Below the pieces are notes generated by a model. It had not been told where the DNA came from. It saw only the letters and a list, made by a program, of their open reading frames with translations, and made no database searches. Shown here one piece after another: positions 27,140 to 35,592 of a stretch of DNA of 64,000 nucleotides. The translations under genes were made by a program, and so were the position numbers. Each line of letters starts with the position of its first letter. The first letter of the stretch is position 1. Source of the DNA: Pyrinomonadaceae bacterium (GTDB lineage: Bacteria; Acidobacteriota; Blastocatellia; Pyrinomonadales; Pyrinomonadaceae); assembly GCA_021228405.1 (NCBI GenBank), contig JAJQRF010000005.1, positions 248,001 through 312,000 on the forward strand. Reading direction: 5' to 3'.

Positions 27140-28300
27140 TTAGACGGCAACTTTTTCTTTCTGCGGCGAAACCGTTCCCAACGATTTGGCGGCTTTTTTC
27201 ATTTGACCTTCGAGCCGTTTGATCTTGACGAGATGTCCCGGATTCAAAGCCAGACTCGGATAGAAACAGTTCGATTCGTGCGTGCAGTAACAGCCGTTGG
27301 CGACTTCGCCGCGCCGCGCCTTCATCAAATCGGTGTTCCAAGCCTTTTGAAAATCCCAGTCGTAATCGCGCAAATTCAAAACGTCAGGTTTGTTTTCGCA
27401 CGATGAAAGCACACCGTTATCGTAAATGACCGCGCCCGCGCTTCCCGCGTAGCATTTTAACTGCGCTTTGTTTTCTTCCTTCGTTTTGGCGATCAGGTCG
27501 TGCATATAAATATCGACGGCGGCTTTGAAAAAGCCCGATTTTCCGCCGTAATTATTTTTCAGCGTCGCGTTTTTCGTATCGTCGAGAATCATCTGCGACA
27601 ATTTCTGATACATTTTGTGATCGAAATTCAATTCGTTCGGGTCTTTTGACGGCGGACGAATATAATTGATGTTAATCTTGTCGGGTTTCAAATCGTATTT
27701 CAGAAAGTCATACCAATCAAAGATCGTGTCCTGATTTGAATTCATCACACAAGTGCACGTTTGAATATCAAGCTGCGGATATTGTTCGCGCTTCATTTGC
27801 TGTAAAGTCCGCGCCGTGTGAATCGCCTTGTCCCAACTTCCTTCCTTCTGGCGAATCTTTTCGTGCGCGTCCTTCATTCCGTCAATCCCGAGCGCGACCG
27901 TCACGTTCAGATTCGGGCATTCATCCAAAATCCGCGTCACATCAGGGAAAATTCGCGGGTGAATCTGACCGTTCGACATCAAATAAACCGAATCGAGTTT
28001 ATTATTTTCATAGAACGAACGAACGATCTCGGGCAAATCCTTGCGCGTGAACGGTTCGCCGCCCGCCAAAACCAATACGCCGAGATTACCGCCCAAAGTT
28101 TCGGAAATTTTGTGAATTTCTTCGGCTTTCATTTGCAGTTTTTTACGCGGACGGTCGTCCAATTCTTCCGTAAAAAAGCAATGCGTGCAGCGCATATCAC
28201 ATACGCTTGTCACCAATATATTGAGAAAGACGGGCGAAATCGGTCTGCCGACCAGAATGCTTGCGTATCTCTTAAAAATTTCTTTCGTTGTAAAATCCAT
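27140..28300 (-). CDS. Radical SAM protein with SPASM-like C-terminus
   Basis: The 386-residue enzyme has the radical SAM cluster C34-x3-C38-x2-C41 in TSVCDMRCTHCFF, followed by GGEPFTR. C-terminal cysteines in LKCYAGSAGAVIYDNG, LSSCEN and GCYCTHESNCFYP look like auxiliary [4Fe-4S] sites of SPASM-type enzymes. It cleaves SAM to a 5'-deoxyadenosyl radical; the substrate is unknown. It is in a minus-strand unit with an upstream NapH-like polyferredoxin (63 bp), a possible electron donor, and downstream Uma2 and MGDG-type glycosyltransferase genes. Confidence 0.88.
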   Translation of the reverse strand: MDFTTKEIFKRYASILVGRPISPVFLNILVTSVCDMRCTHCFFTEELDDRPRKKLQMKAEEIHKISETLGGNLGVLVLAGGEPFTRKDLPEIVRSFYENNKLDSVYLMSNGQIHPRIFPDVTRILDECPNLNVTVALGIDGMKDAHEKIRQKEGSWDKAIHTARTLQQMKREQYPQLDIQTCTCVMNSNQDTIFDWYDFLKYDLKPDKININYIRPPSKDPNELNFDHKMYQKLSQMILDDTKNATLKNNYGGKSGFFKAAVDIYMHDLIAKTKEENKAQLKCYAGSAGAVIYDNGVLSSCENKPDVLNLRDYDWDFQKAWNTDLMKARRGEVANGCYCTHESNCFYPSLALNPGHLVKIKRLEGQMKKAAKSLGTVSPQKEKVAV

Positions 28301-28363
28301 TATCTTTTCCTTATAAAAACGTGTTCCGGGCTTTGATGCTTTTTATAAACGCCACGTTTTAAT

Positions 28364-30283
28364 TTATCTTACATCGCGCCTTTCATCAAGATTGGCGGGA
28401 GTTCGCGCTTTTCTGAATTCGGGATTAAGCTGGATAGCTTTTTGAAAATGCTTTTCGGCGACGGCTTCCATCCCGACATTTTGAAGCCGCATTCCGAGCA
28501 TCCAGTGAAAAAGCGGATCGTTCGGCGTATATTGATTCGCTTGATTTTCATAAGTGGCAAGGTTTTCCGTTTTTCCCATTGCTAGCGACGCGCCGACAAG
28601 AAAGTTATTCGCCAGCGGAAGCCGCGGATTCTTTTCAACGGCTTCCCGCCACACGGAAACGGCTTCTTCCTGCCGTCCGAGCCGCCACAGAGCTTCGCCT
28701 TTTTCTTCCTGCGCTGCGATCAGATCGGGACGTTCCTTTATCGATTCGTCGATGTTCGCAAATGCCTCTTCGCTTTTCCCAAGACGGTTCAGAATCGCGC
28801 CGCGATAATATAAACTGAGAGCTTTTCCCTGTCCCGATTGATGTTCTGCCGCTTTGCCGAGCAGTGCGACGGCTTCCTCGGAATTGCCTGATAAATATTC
28901 GAGCCAGGCAAGTTTCGGCAAGGCTTCGCTGTTATTGAATAAACCCGTATCAATCCCTCTGCGAAGATACTTTTTGCCGTTGAGAATATTTTCATTGTCG
29001 CTCGCGTTAAGCCACCGCACGGGATTGAGCCGCGCCAAAGCGAGTTCGTCGGGAATACGAAGGCTTTCGTAAGCGCGCGTCCCCAAAGCTTCGTTATATC
29101 GAATCCAACCGCTGTGCGCGTTCAATCCGATCCAAAGCAGAGATAATGCGAGAAAGCCGAAGCCCGCTTTGGTTATTTTGCCTGAAGATTTGAGGTTGAA
29201 ACGATAAAAAGACAAATCTTTGGCAGTTATCAACCTGAAAATCCTTAAAGCCAGAAATGTCGTCACGATGGCGATTCCCAAAGCCATCAGCATCGGCACA
29301 AGCTGGTAAACGTCCCAAACCGCAAAATAACTCAGGGCGAAAACGATCACACCGAAAATTTCCTCCGTCCAGGTCAGCGAATAATTCTTTTTAATCGTTT
29401 TCTTGACCGTCACGGCAGGTTTCCCGAATCCGAAATAGAGCGCGTCGTTCGGACAAACACTGACGCAATCCATACATTTCATACAGCCCTGATCGACGAC
29501 CATTCCATACTGCTTGACTTCGGCGTGAACCAAAACGTTCGAGGTGCAAACCGCCGTGCAGTGACCGCAACCGTGACAATTATCATTGACGCGAATCCTG
29601 CCGGGTGAAACTTTATCAGCCAAACTGAAGAAACCGCCGTATGGACACGCATAGGTGCAATATCCTTTTGAACCTAGAAAATAGACGGTCATAAAACCGC
29701 AAATGAACAGAAAAGGAATGGCGACCGCGATCGGCGGAAACGTCGCCCAATATTCCGTCGTGATGAGATGATTTGTAAATTCAGGGATCAACGGCTCGTT
29801 TTTCGGCGCGGCAAAATACCGGAACACGGTCGGCAGAACGAACATATAAAGCGCGACGACGAGCGGGATGAAAACCAGCAAACGCGAACGAAACGGTTTC
29901 GGTTTCAACCCGATTTTCTTCAAAAGCCACGCGCAGAAATCCTGCAGTGCGAGAATATGACAGCCCCAACCGCAAACAAATCTTCCGAAAATCAAGGTCG
30001 CCAGGATCGCCAGAGTAAAAAATATAAACCCGGCGTTGAGTGCCCCGCGTTGAAGCGTATACATCGATTCCGAAGGCTCGATGGGTGAGATCGTCCGACC
30101 CATAATAAGCCACTGGATAATATGCGCGATCATCAGTAAATTAAGTGTAATAAGGGCTAAGGCTCGCCACCAACTCGCGTTTGATTTGCGGATTCCCTCT
30201 TTTTGAGTTTCAGTGTTAGTTAAAACAGGCAGTTCTATCGAACGCTTTTTTTGCACTTTCTGGTTATCACAACCGTTTTTCAT
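28364..30283 (-). CDS. NapH/NosR-like polyferredoxin with TPR C-terminus
   Basis: This 639-residue membrane protein has helices from residue ~38, then CGWGC (104-108), further helices, and GYCTYACPYG (C209, C213). Two ferredoxin-type clusters follow: C236-x2-C-x2-C-x3-C246 and C267-x2-C-x2-C-x3-CP277. This matches NapH/NosR/CcoG-type quinol-linked or electron-transfer proteins. More membrane helices follow to about residue 400, then TPR repeats (about 440-620) such as ALSLYYRGAILNRLGKSEEA. The TPR fusion is unusual. It may pass electrons to the radical SAM enzyme coded 63 bp downstream; that partnership is inference. Confidence 0.88.
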   Translation of the reverse strand: MKNGCDNQKVQKKRSIELPVLTNTETQKEGIRKSNASWWRALALITLNLLMIAHIIQWLIMGRTISPIEPSESMYTLQRGALNAGFIFFTLAILATLIFGRFVCGWGCHILALQDFCAWLLKKIGLKPKPFRSRLLVFIPLVVALYMFVLPTVFRYFAAPKNEPLIPEFTNHLITTEYWATFPPIAVAIPFLFICGFMTVYFLGSKGYCTYACPYGGFFSLADKVSPGRIRVNDNCHGCGHCTAVCTSNVLVHAEVKQYGMVVDQGCMKCMDCVSVCPNDALYFGFGKPAVTVKKTIKKNYSLTWTEEIFGVIVFALSYFAVWDVYQLVPMLMALGIAIVTTFLALRIFRLITAKDLSFYRFNLKSSGKITKAGFGFLALSLLWIGLNAHSGWIRYNEALGTRAYESLRIPDELALARLNPVRWLNASDNENILNGKKYLRRGIDTGLFNNSEALPKLAWLEYLSGNSEEAVALLGKAAEHQSGQGKALSLYYRGAILNRLGKSEEAFANIDESIKERPDLIAAQEEKGEALWRLGRQEEAVSVWREAVEKNPRLPLANNFLVGASLAMGKTENLATYENQANQYTPNDPLFHWMLGMRLQNVGMEAVAEKHFQKAIQLNPEFRKARTPANLDERRDVR

Positions 30284-30446
30284 ATATTGTTTACAACTCT
30301 TTTATTTGGAAGAAAGCTGAAATTATCATTATACCTGACTTGATTAAAGCAACTAAAAGAGTGTATAAAAAAATGTTAAAGTCTTCCTAATTTTACTAAT
30401 TGGAGTCAATCAATTACTAGCCAATCGGCTGAAAATCTAAAAACTT

Positions 30447-32561
30447 ATGCTGAAAAAAATTATTATCGCGTCGCTTTCGTTGCTGATGCTTATTGGTAAT
30501 GGTTTTGGTCAATTACTGCAAGGTCCTAATCCGAATAGGTCTGAAGGTGATTCCGGAACGCTTGAAAAAATGATCGTGGCGAACGGCATCGTTTCGATGA
30601 ACCTCGATTTGAATCGGCTCAACGGAACCCGTTCCGGTGCAAAAGCCGTAAATCCGAGTGAGTTGCGTTTTGAGGTCGAGCGCGATTCATTTTTTACAGT
30701 TCTCGTTTTTAATAACGAATTGCGCGGACCGTTGCCGAGCGCAATGAAACTTATTCCGCAAACGTCTGCCGCTCTTCCGGGCAAGTTAAATTCATCGTTC
30801 AGCCAGCTAGTTGTCGAAAATCTGGCATGGGGCGGAGAATTTGAACTCGCCGTTCGTGACGGAAGAACAGGCTTTACCTTCTTTAACATCGAAGGTCATT
30901 CATACGATTACGCGGCAGACAGCAAATCGCTCAATATTCAAGCGGGCAAATTGCTTTTGTCGAAAGAATACGCAACCGAACTCGGTCGTCAATCGTTAGC
31001 CGGAACCGTTGTCGGTAAAATTTCGATCAATGCCAATATGCGCCCGATCGAAGTCACACAAATCGAAAACGGCGAAGTAAAAGCCGAAAAAATGCCGGCT
31101 TCGCTCAGACCCGGCTCTGACAATCTCGCGGTTCCGGGACCGGACGTTGTCGTCGGCGACTTGTCGGGACTTGCTTCGTTCGGTGCAGATTCGACCTATG
31201 TCGGTCTGGCGATCGGAACCGATTCCTGCAACTTTGGAACTATCGATCTGAACTGGTTTGCAATGCCGAGCAACGATCATCCGGTCATTCCGCAAAATAT
31301 GTATCGTATGAGCGGCGGCAGTGACAATGCCGAACGTTTCGAGCAAATCGGTCAATCGAGCGTCAAACACGCATTTACGGCTTTGACAAACAACATTTGC
31401 GGTCTTGGCTGTAACGGTGTCGGCGGCACACGGCTCGGCGTTGGCTGTTCTGACCCGTATTCGGCTGGTTTGAATGCAGGTCCGAATCTCGGTTCACGCG
31501 CTTGGATCAATCCTTTTACAGGTGCTTATCCGCGCGGCGATTCAGCCACGAACCCGAACAACCATACCGGACACAATCATACAGGTCCGGGACACAGAAT
31601 GCTTACCAAGATCAGCGATTTAAATACGACCCTTAATCCGGGTGCATCTTATTTCGCAGAAGGTCAGTATGTCACCCCGCACGAATATGCACATTGTCAG
31701 GCAAACCCGGGACAGTGCAATATGTTCAATAACGTTTCATATCGCAAATACACTGTAACCGGAACGACCAGCTTTACATTTTCTCCTGCCGCCGCAACGG
31801 TCAGAACCCAACCGGCGATCAGAGCTTGGACAGGAGCAACCTTTGTTGATTTTGAACCCGATCGCGGAAACGACGGTATGGGAACGATCGCATACAAAGT
31901 TTCCAATCCTTCACCGGGTGTGTGGCACTATGAATATGCCGTTTACAATATGAATCTGGATCGTGCAATCCAGGCTTTGAGTATTCCGGTCGGCAACGGT
32001 GCAACTATTACCAATGTCGGTTTCAGTGCTCCTCCGCAACAACTCGCGTGGACGAATGACGGAACGACCAACAGCACAGGTTTCAGCAATACACCGTGGG
32101 CAAATGCGCAGGCAAATGGAAATATTACGTGGAATTCGGAAACATTTGCTCAAAACCCGAATGCAAACGCGATTCGTTGGGGAACGATGTATAACTTCCG
32201 CTTCGATTCAAATCGTCCGCCGCAAGCGGTAGATGCCGTGATCGGTTTCTACAAAACAGGCGCACCGGTCACCGTTCCCGTTCAAGGTCCGAGTCCGGCA
32301 CAAGTTGCACAGGTTTCGGTTTCGGGTATGGTCGCTAACTTCGGCGCACAAGGCATTGCAAACGCAGTTGTCACGATCACCGGAAACAACGTAAACCGCA
32401 GTGTCACGACGGGTTCTTTCGGTACATACCGTTTTGATAACCTGGCTCCGGGTTCATACACGATCTCGGTAACGGCAAAACGTTATACATTTGCATCGCA
32501 AAATGTTTCGGTTACAGACAACGTAACGGGAGTTAATTTCGCACCGCAAAATCAACCGTAA
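30447..32561 (+). CDS. Large secreted protein with C-terminal carboxypeptidase-regulatory-like domain
   Basis: The 704-residue protein has a signal peptide (MLKKIIIASLSLLMLIGNGF, cleaved after GQ). The central 500 residues, with Cys- and Gly-rich stretches such as GLGCNGVGGTRLGVGCSDPY and a His/Asn-rich NNHTGHNHTGPGH, have no family I recognise. The C-terminal 80 residues, from VSVSGMVANFG, are an Ig-like CarboxypepD_reg repeat ending GVNFAPQNQP. It is probably a surface or extracellular protein. It is divergent from the polyferredoxin gene and is followed by a strong terminator, so it is its own unit. Confidence 0.8.
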   Translation: MLKKIIIASLSLLMLIGNGFGQLLQGPNPNRSEGDSGTLEKMIVANGIVSMNLDLNRLNGTRSGAKAVNPSELRFEVERDSFFTVLVFNNELRGPLPSAMKLIPQTSAALPGKLNSSFSQLVVENLAWGGEFELAVRDGRTGFTFFNIEGHSYDYAADSKSLNIQAGKLLLSKEYATELGRQSLAGTVVGKISINANMRPIEVTQIENGEVKAEKMPASLRPGSDNLAVPGPDVVVGDLSGLASFGADSTYVGLAIGTDSCNFGTIDLNWFAMPSNDHPVIPQNMYRMSGGSDNAERFEQIGQSSVKHAFTALTNNICGLGCNGVGGTRLGVGCSDPYSAGLNAGPNLGSRAWINPFTGAYPRGDSATNPNNHTGHNHTGPGHRMLTKISDLNTTLNPGASYFAEGQYVTPHEYAHCQANPGQCNMFNNVSYRKYTVTGTTSFTFSPAAATVRTQPAIRAWTGATFVDFEPDRGNDGMGTIAYKVSNPSPGVWHYEYAVYNMNLDRAIQALSIPVGNGATITNVGFSAPPQQLAWTNDGTTNSTGFSNTPWANAQANGNITWNSETFAQNPNANAIRWGTMYNFRFDSNRPPQAVDAVIGFYKTGAPVTVPVQGPSPAQVAQVSVSGMVANFGAQGIANAVVTITGNNVNRSVTTGSFGTYRFDNLAPGSYTISVTAKRYTFASQNVSVTDNVTGVNFAPQNQP

Positions 32562-32584
32562 CCAATTTTGAAAGTTACTTTGCT

Positions 32585-32620
32585 AAAAAGAACGGTTTAA
32601 AAACCGTTCTTTTTATTTTT
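32585..32620 (+). terminator. Strong terminator
   Basis: AAAAAGAACGGTTT (32585-32598) and its reverse complement (32601-32614) form a 14 bp stem with a two-base loop, followed by more T residues. It ends the preceding secreted-protein gene. Confidence 0.9.
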
Positions 32621-32686
32621 GACTTCTCCCTTACAAGTAAAACGTCCGCTATACTTCGATTCGATAAAACCTTAAAATTACAGTAA

Positions 32687-34096
32687 ATGGACAAAGACGG
32701 TCTGAAACTCAAATTTGAATCGGGAACGCTGATTTTAGAAAACGCAGACGAAAGCGACGCGGTCCCGGGAGCTTTTGTTTGGGACGTGCGGACAAAACAG
32801 TTTCGTGCTCCGGCATACCTTTACCGCGAAGTCATTCTGGAGCTTATGCGCGCCAAAACGGAATATGAAGATTCGGCAAAAAATTATTCTTCGTTTGAAT
32901 TCAAACAGAAATTTCATATCAAACCGCGTCATTATCAAACCGATTCGATCGAAGCGTGGAAAAAAAATCAGCGTTGCGGCGTGATCGTTCTGCCGACGGG
33001 CGCGGGCAAAACTCACGTGGCGACGATGGCAATCGAAATTTGCGGACGGCAAACGCTGATCGTCGTGCCGACGCTCGATCTGATGAATCAATGGTTCGAT
33101 CTTCTGCTTTCGACCTTCAACGCCGAAATCGGCTTGATCGGCGGCGGATTTTATGAGATCGGGGCGATCACGGTCACGACTTACGCTTCGGCGTTTCGCC
33201 ATCAGGAACGGCTCGGCAATCAGTTCGGTTTGATAATTTTCGATGAATGTCATCACCTTCCCGGCGAAGGTTATAAATACGCCGCCGAATTTGCGATTGC
33301 ACCGTTTCGGCTCGGTTTGACCGCCACGCCCGAACGCACCGACGAAGGCGATTTACTGCTCGATGATCTGGTCGGAAAGATCGTCTATCACCTCGAAGCG
33401 CAACAGCTTGCGGGCGAATATCTGGCTGATTACACGCTCGAAAAGATCGAAGTCGAACTCACCGCGAACGAGCGCGAGGAATACAACCGCGAACGCGAGA
33501 TTTTTCGCAATTTTCTGCGCTCGAAAAACATTTCGTTCGGTTCGCCCGACGGGTGGAAAAATTTCGTGATGCTTTCGGCGCGAAGCGAAGAAGGCAGACG
33601 CGCGATGAAAGCCTTTCGCAACTCAAAAAAGATCGCGCTCGGAACGGACGATAAACTTCGTGTTTTGCAGGATTTATTGATTCGTCACCGCCACGACAAA
33701 GTTTTGATCTTCACTGCCGAAAACGAAATGGTTTACAAAATCTCGCAGGACTTCCTGATTCCCGCGATCACGCACGAAACCAACGTCAAGGAAAGAAAAT
33801 TCTGGCTCGACGCATTCAATAACGGCGACGTTTTGGCGTTAACTACTTCAAAAGTTTTGAATGAAGGCGTGAATATTCCCGACGCATCCGTAGCGATCAT
33901 CCTCTCTGGTTCGGGTTCGTCACGCGAACACATTCAGCGTTTGGGCAGAATTTTGCGGAAAAAGGATGACAAACAAGCGATTCTTTACGAAGTTGTCGCC
34001 CGCAATACGGCTGAGGAAAGAATCAGCGAACGCCGCACCGACGCGCGCCAATTTCACGACGCGAAACAAAATTCGGAAAGAAATTTATTCGGTTAA
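32687..34096 (+). CDS. XPB/ERCC3-like superfamily 2 helicase
   Basis: This 469-residue protein has SF2 motifs in order: Q-like RHYQTDSIEAW, Walker A LPTGAGKTH near 101, DECHH (motif II) near 185, LTATPERTD (motif III) near 210, NEGVNIP, and QRLGRILRKK (motif VI). The DECH box and short length match archaeal/bacterial XPB-type repair helicases. It unwinds DNA with ATP. The convergent neighbour at 34182 encodes a DUF790 protein, the family that includes Bax1, the XPB-associated nuclease of Archaea, so the pair likely works in a nucleotide-excision-like repair step. Confidence 0.9.
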   Translation: MDKDGLKLKFESGTLILENADESDAVPGAFVWDVRTKQFRAPAYLYREVILELMRAKTEYEDSAKNYSSFEFKQKFHIKPRHYQTDSIEAWKKNQRCGVIVLPTGAGKTHVATMAIEICGRQTLIVVPTLDLMNQWFDLLLSTFNAEIGLIGGGFYEIGAITVTTYASAFRHQERLGNQFGLIIFDECHHLPGEGYKYAAEFAIAPFRLGLTATPERTDEGDLLLDDLVGKIVYHLEAQQLAGEYLADYTLEKIEVELTANEREEYNREREIFRNFLRSKNISFGSPDGWKNFVMLSARSEEGRRAMKAFRNSKKIALGTDDKLRVLQDLLIRHRHDKVLIFTAENEMVYKISQDFLIPAITHETNVKERKFWLDAFNNGDVLALTTSKVLNEGVNIPDASVAIILSGSGSSREHIQRLGRILRKKDDKQAILYEVVARNTAEERISERRTDARQFHDAKQNSERNLFG

Positions 34097-34143
34097 ACGG
34101 AGTTCAGAGTCTATTCTTTAAAAGGCTTTTCGTTTAGCAATCG

Positions 34144-34157
34144 CCGCCTGAAGGCGG
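34144..34157. repeat. REP-like GC palindrome, second copy
   Basis: CCGCCT-GA-AGGCGG sits between the convergent helicase and DUF790 genes. Reading the other strand, TTTAGAGTCCCGCCTTC matches TTCAGAGTTCCGCCTTC at 11671-11687 with two differences. Outer bases AGAGTC (near 34107) and GACTCT (34158-34163) add a second, longer inverted repeat around it. Confidence 0.7.
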
Positions 34158-34181
34158 GACTCTAAACTGAAATTTATTTTC

Positions 34182-35378
34182 TTATATCAGCTTTTCCGCC
34201 ATTTCGATCAAGGCAAGCGGTTCGAGTTTGGTTTTGTAAAAAAGCACGTTCGGGCTTTCCCAGAGGGCTTCGTCGCGGCTTCCGCGCAATTCCTGCGAGG
34301 CAGAGAGAATAAATTTATCGTAATTTGCGGCGCGAAATTCTTCGATTCTTTTCAGTAAACTTTTCGGAGTCCAAAATCCTAAAATATCGAGATAAATCTT
34401 TTCGCCCGAAGCTTTGACCAAAACCAGATCGGGAATGAATGCCGTCTTTCCGAGATCGATGACTTCCCTGTTTTCCTGTAGATTCCATTCGCCCGCGCGT
34501 TTTTCAAAATTTCTTTTCAGTTTTTCGAGATCGGAATTCACATATTCGGGGTCGTCAAAATAAAAAGAAACCAGTTCGTCCTGTTCGCTCGTTAGCTCGT
34601 AAAAATAGTTTCGATCTTTCTGCGGAATTTCCGCCGACATTTTCCAATCTTTGCAAATCAGAAGCGCGGGCAGAAAAACCGCCATTCGGATTCCGTATTT
34701 CTGCGAACGGTGAAAAAGCGAAGCCGCGCCCGTCAGAGTGATTTCGTAACCGTTCACGGCGTTTCCGATCACCGAATGAATCAGCCCGAAATGCTTTATC
34801 CAGCCGAAAATTGCGCGGTAATTTGCCGTGTCCGACGGCGCAATACGGATTTTCATTTCGACGCATTTATAAAGCAGAGCCTGCGCCTGCGCGAGATTGT
34901 AGCGGTCAAGCAAATCCGCCGCCGAAATCGTTTCAAAAGAAATAAGTCTTTGCTGTGCGGAAAGATCGGCGTAAAGGTTGGCTTCGATCTCAGCCGATTC
35001 AAGCTGAAATTCGTTTTCGGCAACCGTTTGCAGGACGGCTTTCCGCTGACCGGAATTTGGCAAAACAGGTTGAAATTTACGAGCTTCGAGGAAGATTTTT
35101 TGACGGATTTCAAAAGGTTCGACAGCCGATTCGGTTTGAAATTCCGAACGGTCGTAGAGCAGTTTTATGAAACCGCGCAGAATTCTGTAATCCGTTCCGT
35201 TGCCGACATATTCTTCCAGTTCGCGCTCGATCTCGCCGCGTGTTTTCCCGATAAACTCCTCAAAAACGGCGATGATATTTTCGGCATCGGCGAGAAACGA
35301 TTGATTGTTTGTTTTGATGAGGCGCGGAAAAATTTTATCTCCGCGCCGCCAGCTAAAAGCCAGATCGGATGTCAGCAT
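34182..35378 (-). CDS. DUF790 / Bax1-like nuclease
   Basis: This 398-residue protein begins MLTSDLAFSWRRGDKIFPRL, the usual DUF790 (PF05626) start. The C-terminal third carries a nuclease-like pattern: FIPDLVLVKASGEKIYLDILGFW, matching the D...(E/Q)xK-type strands of restriction-fold nucleases, then RIEEFRAANYDKFILS. Bax1 proteins nick DNA and bind XPB helicase in Archaea. It faces the XPB-like helicase gene with an 85 bp gap holding a GC palindrome. Family assignment is by N-terminus, nuclease motif and context; activity is inferred. Confidence 0.82.
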   Translation of the reverse strand: MLTSDLAFSWRRGDKIFPRLIKTNNQSFLADAENIIAVFEEFIGKTRGEIERELEEYVGNGTDYRILRGFIKLLYDRSEFQTESAVEPFEIRQKIFLEARKFQPVLPNSGQRKAVLQTVAENEFQLESAEIEANLYADLSAQQRLISFETISAADLLDRYNLAQAQALLYKCVEMKIRIAPSDTANYRAIFGWIKHFGLIHSVIGNAVNGYEITLTGAASLFHRSQKYGIRMAVFLPALLICKDWKMSAEIPQKDRNYFYELTSEQDELVSFYFDDPEYVNSDLEKLKRNFEKRAGEWNLQENREVIDLGKTAFIPDLVLVKASGEKIYLDILGFWTPKSLLKRIEEFRAANYDKFILSASQELRGSRDEALWESPNVLFYKTKLEPLALIEMAEKLI

Positions 35379-35592
35379 TTTTTCACCTTATTTTCATTAA
35401 ATTTTACCAGAAAACGCCTCGCCGCCGCCGATCTTCGGTTTCTTTTTTCAAAACGAAGAAAATAAATTACAATTGCCCTAAAAAAATGGTAACACGCCGC
35501 TTTTTAATTCGTCTTTTAAGATATAAGAGCAGAAATTTATTTCGATGTTTATAAATTCATTCCTGATTTTTCAGTTTAATTATGTGCATTAA

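Noticed and set aside
34182-35378. Reading the DUF790 gene as a restriction endonuclease
   Set aside because: The N-terminus and the XPB-like neighbour fit Bax1, and no methylase is present.
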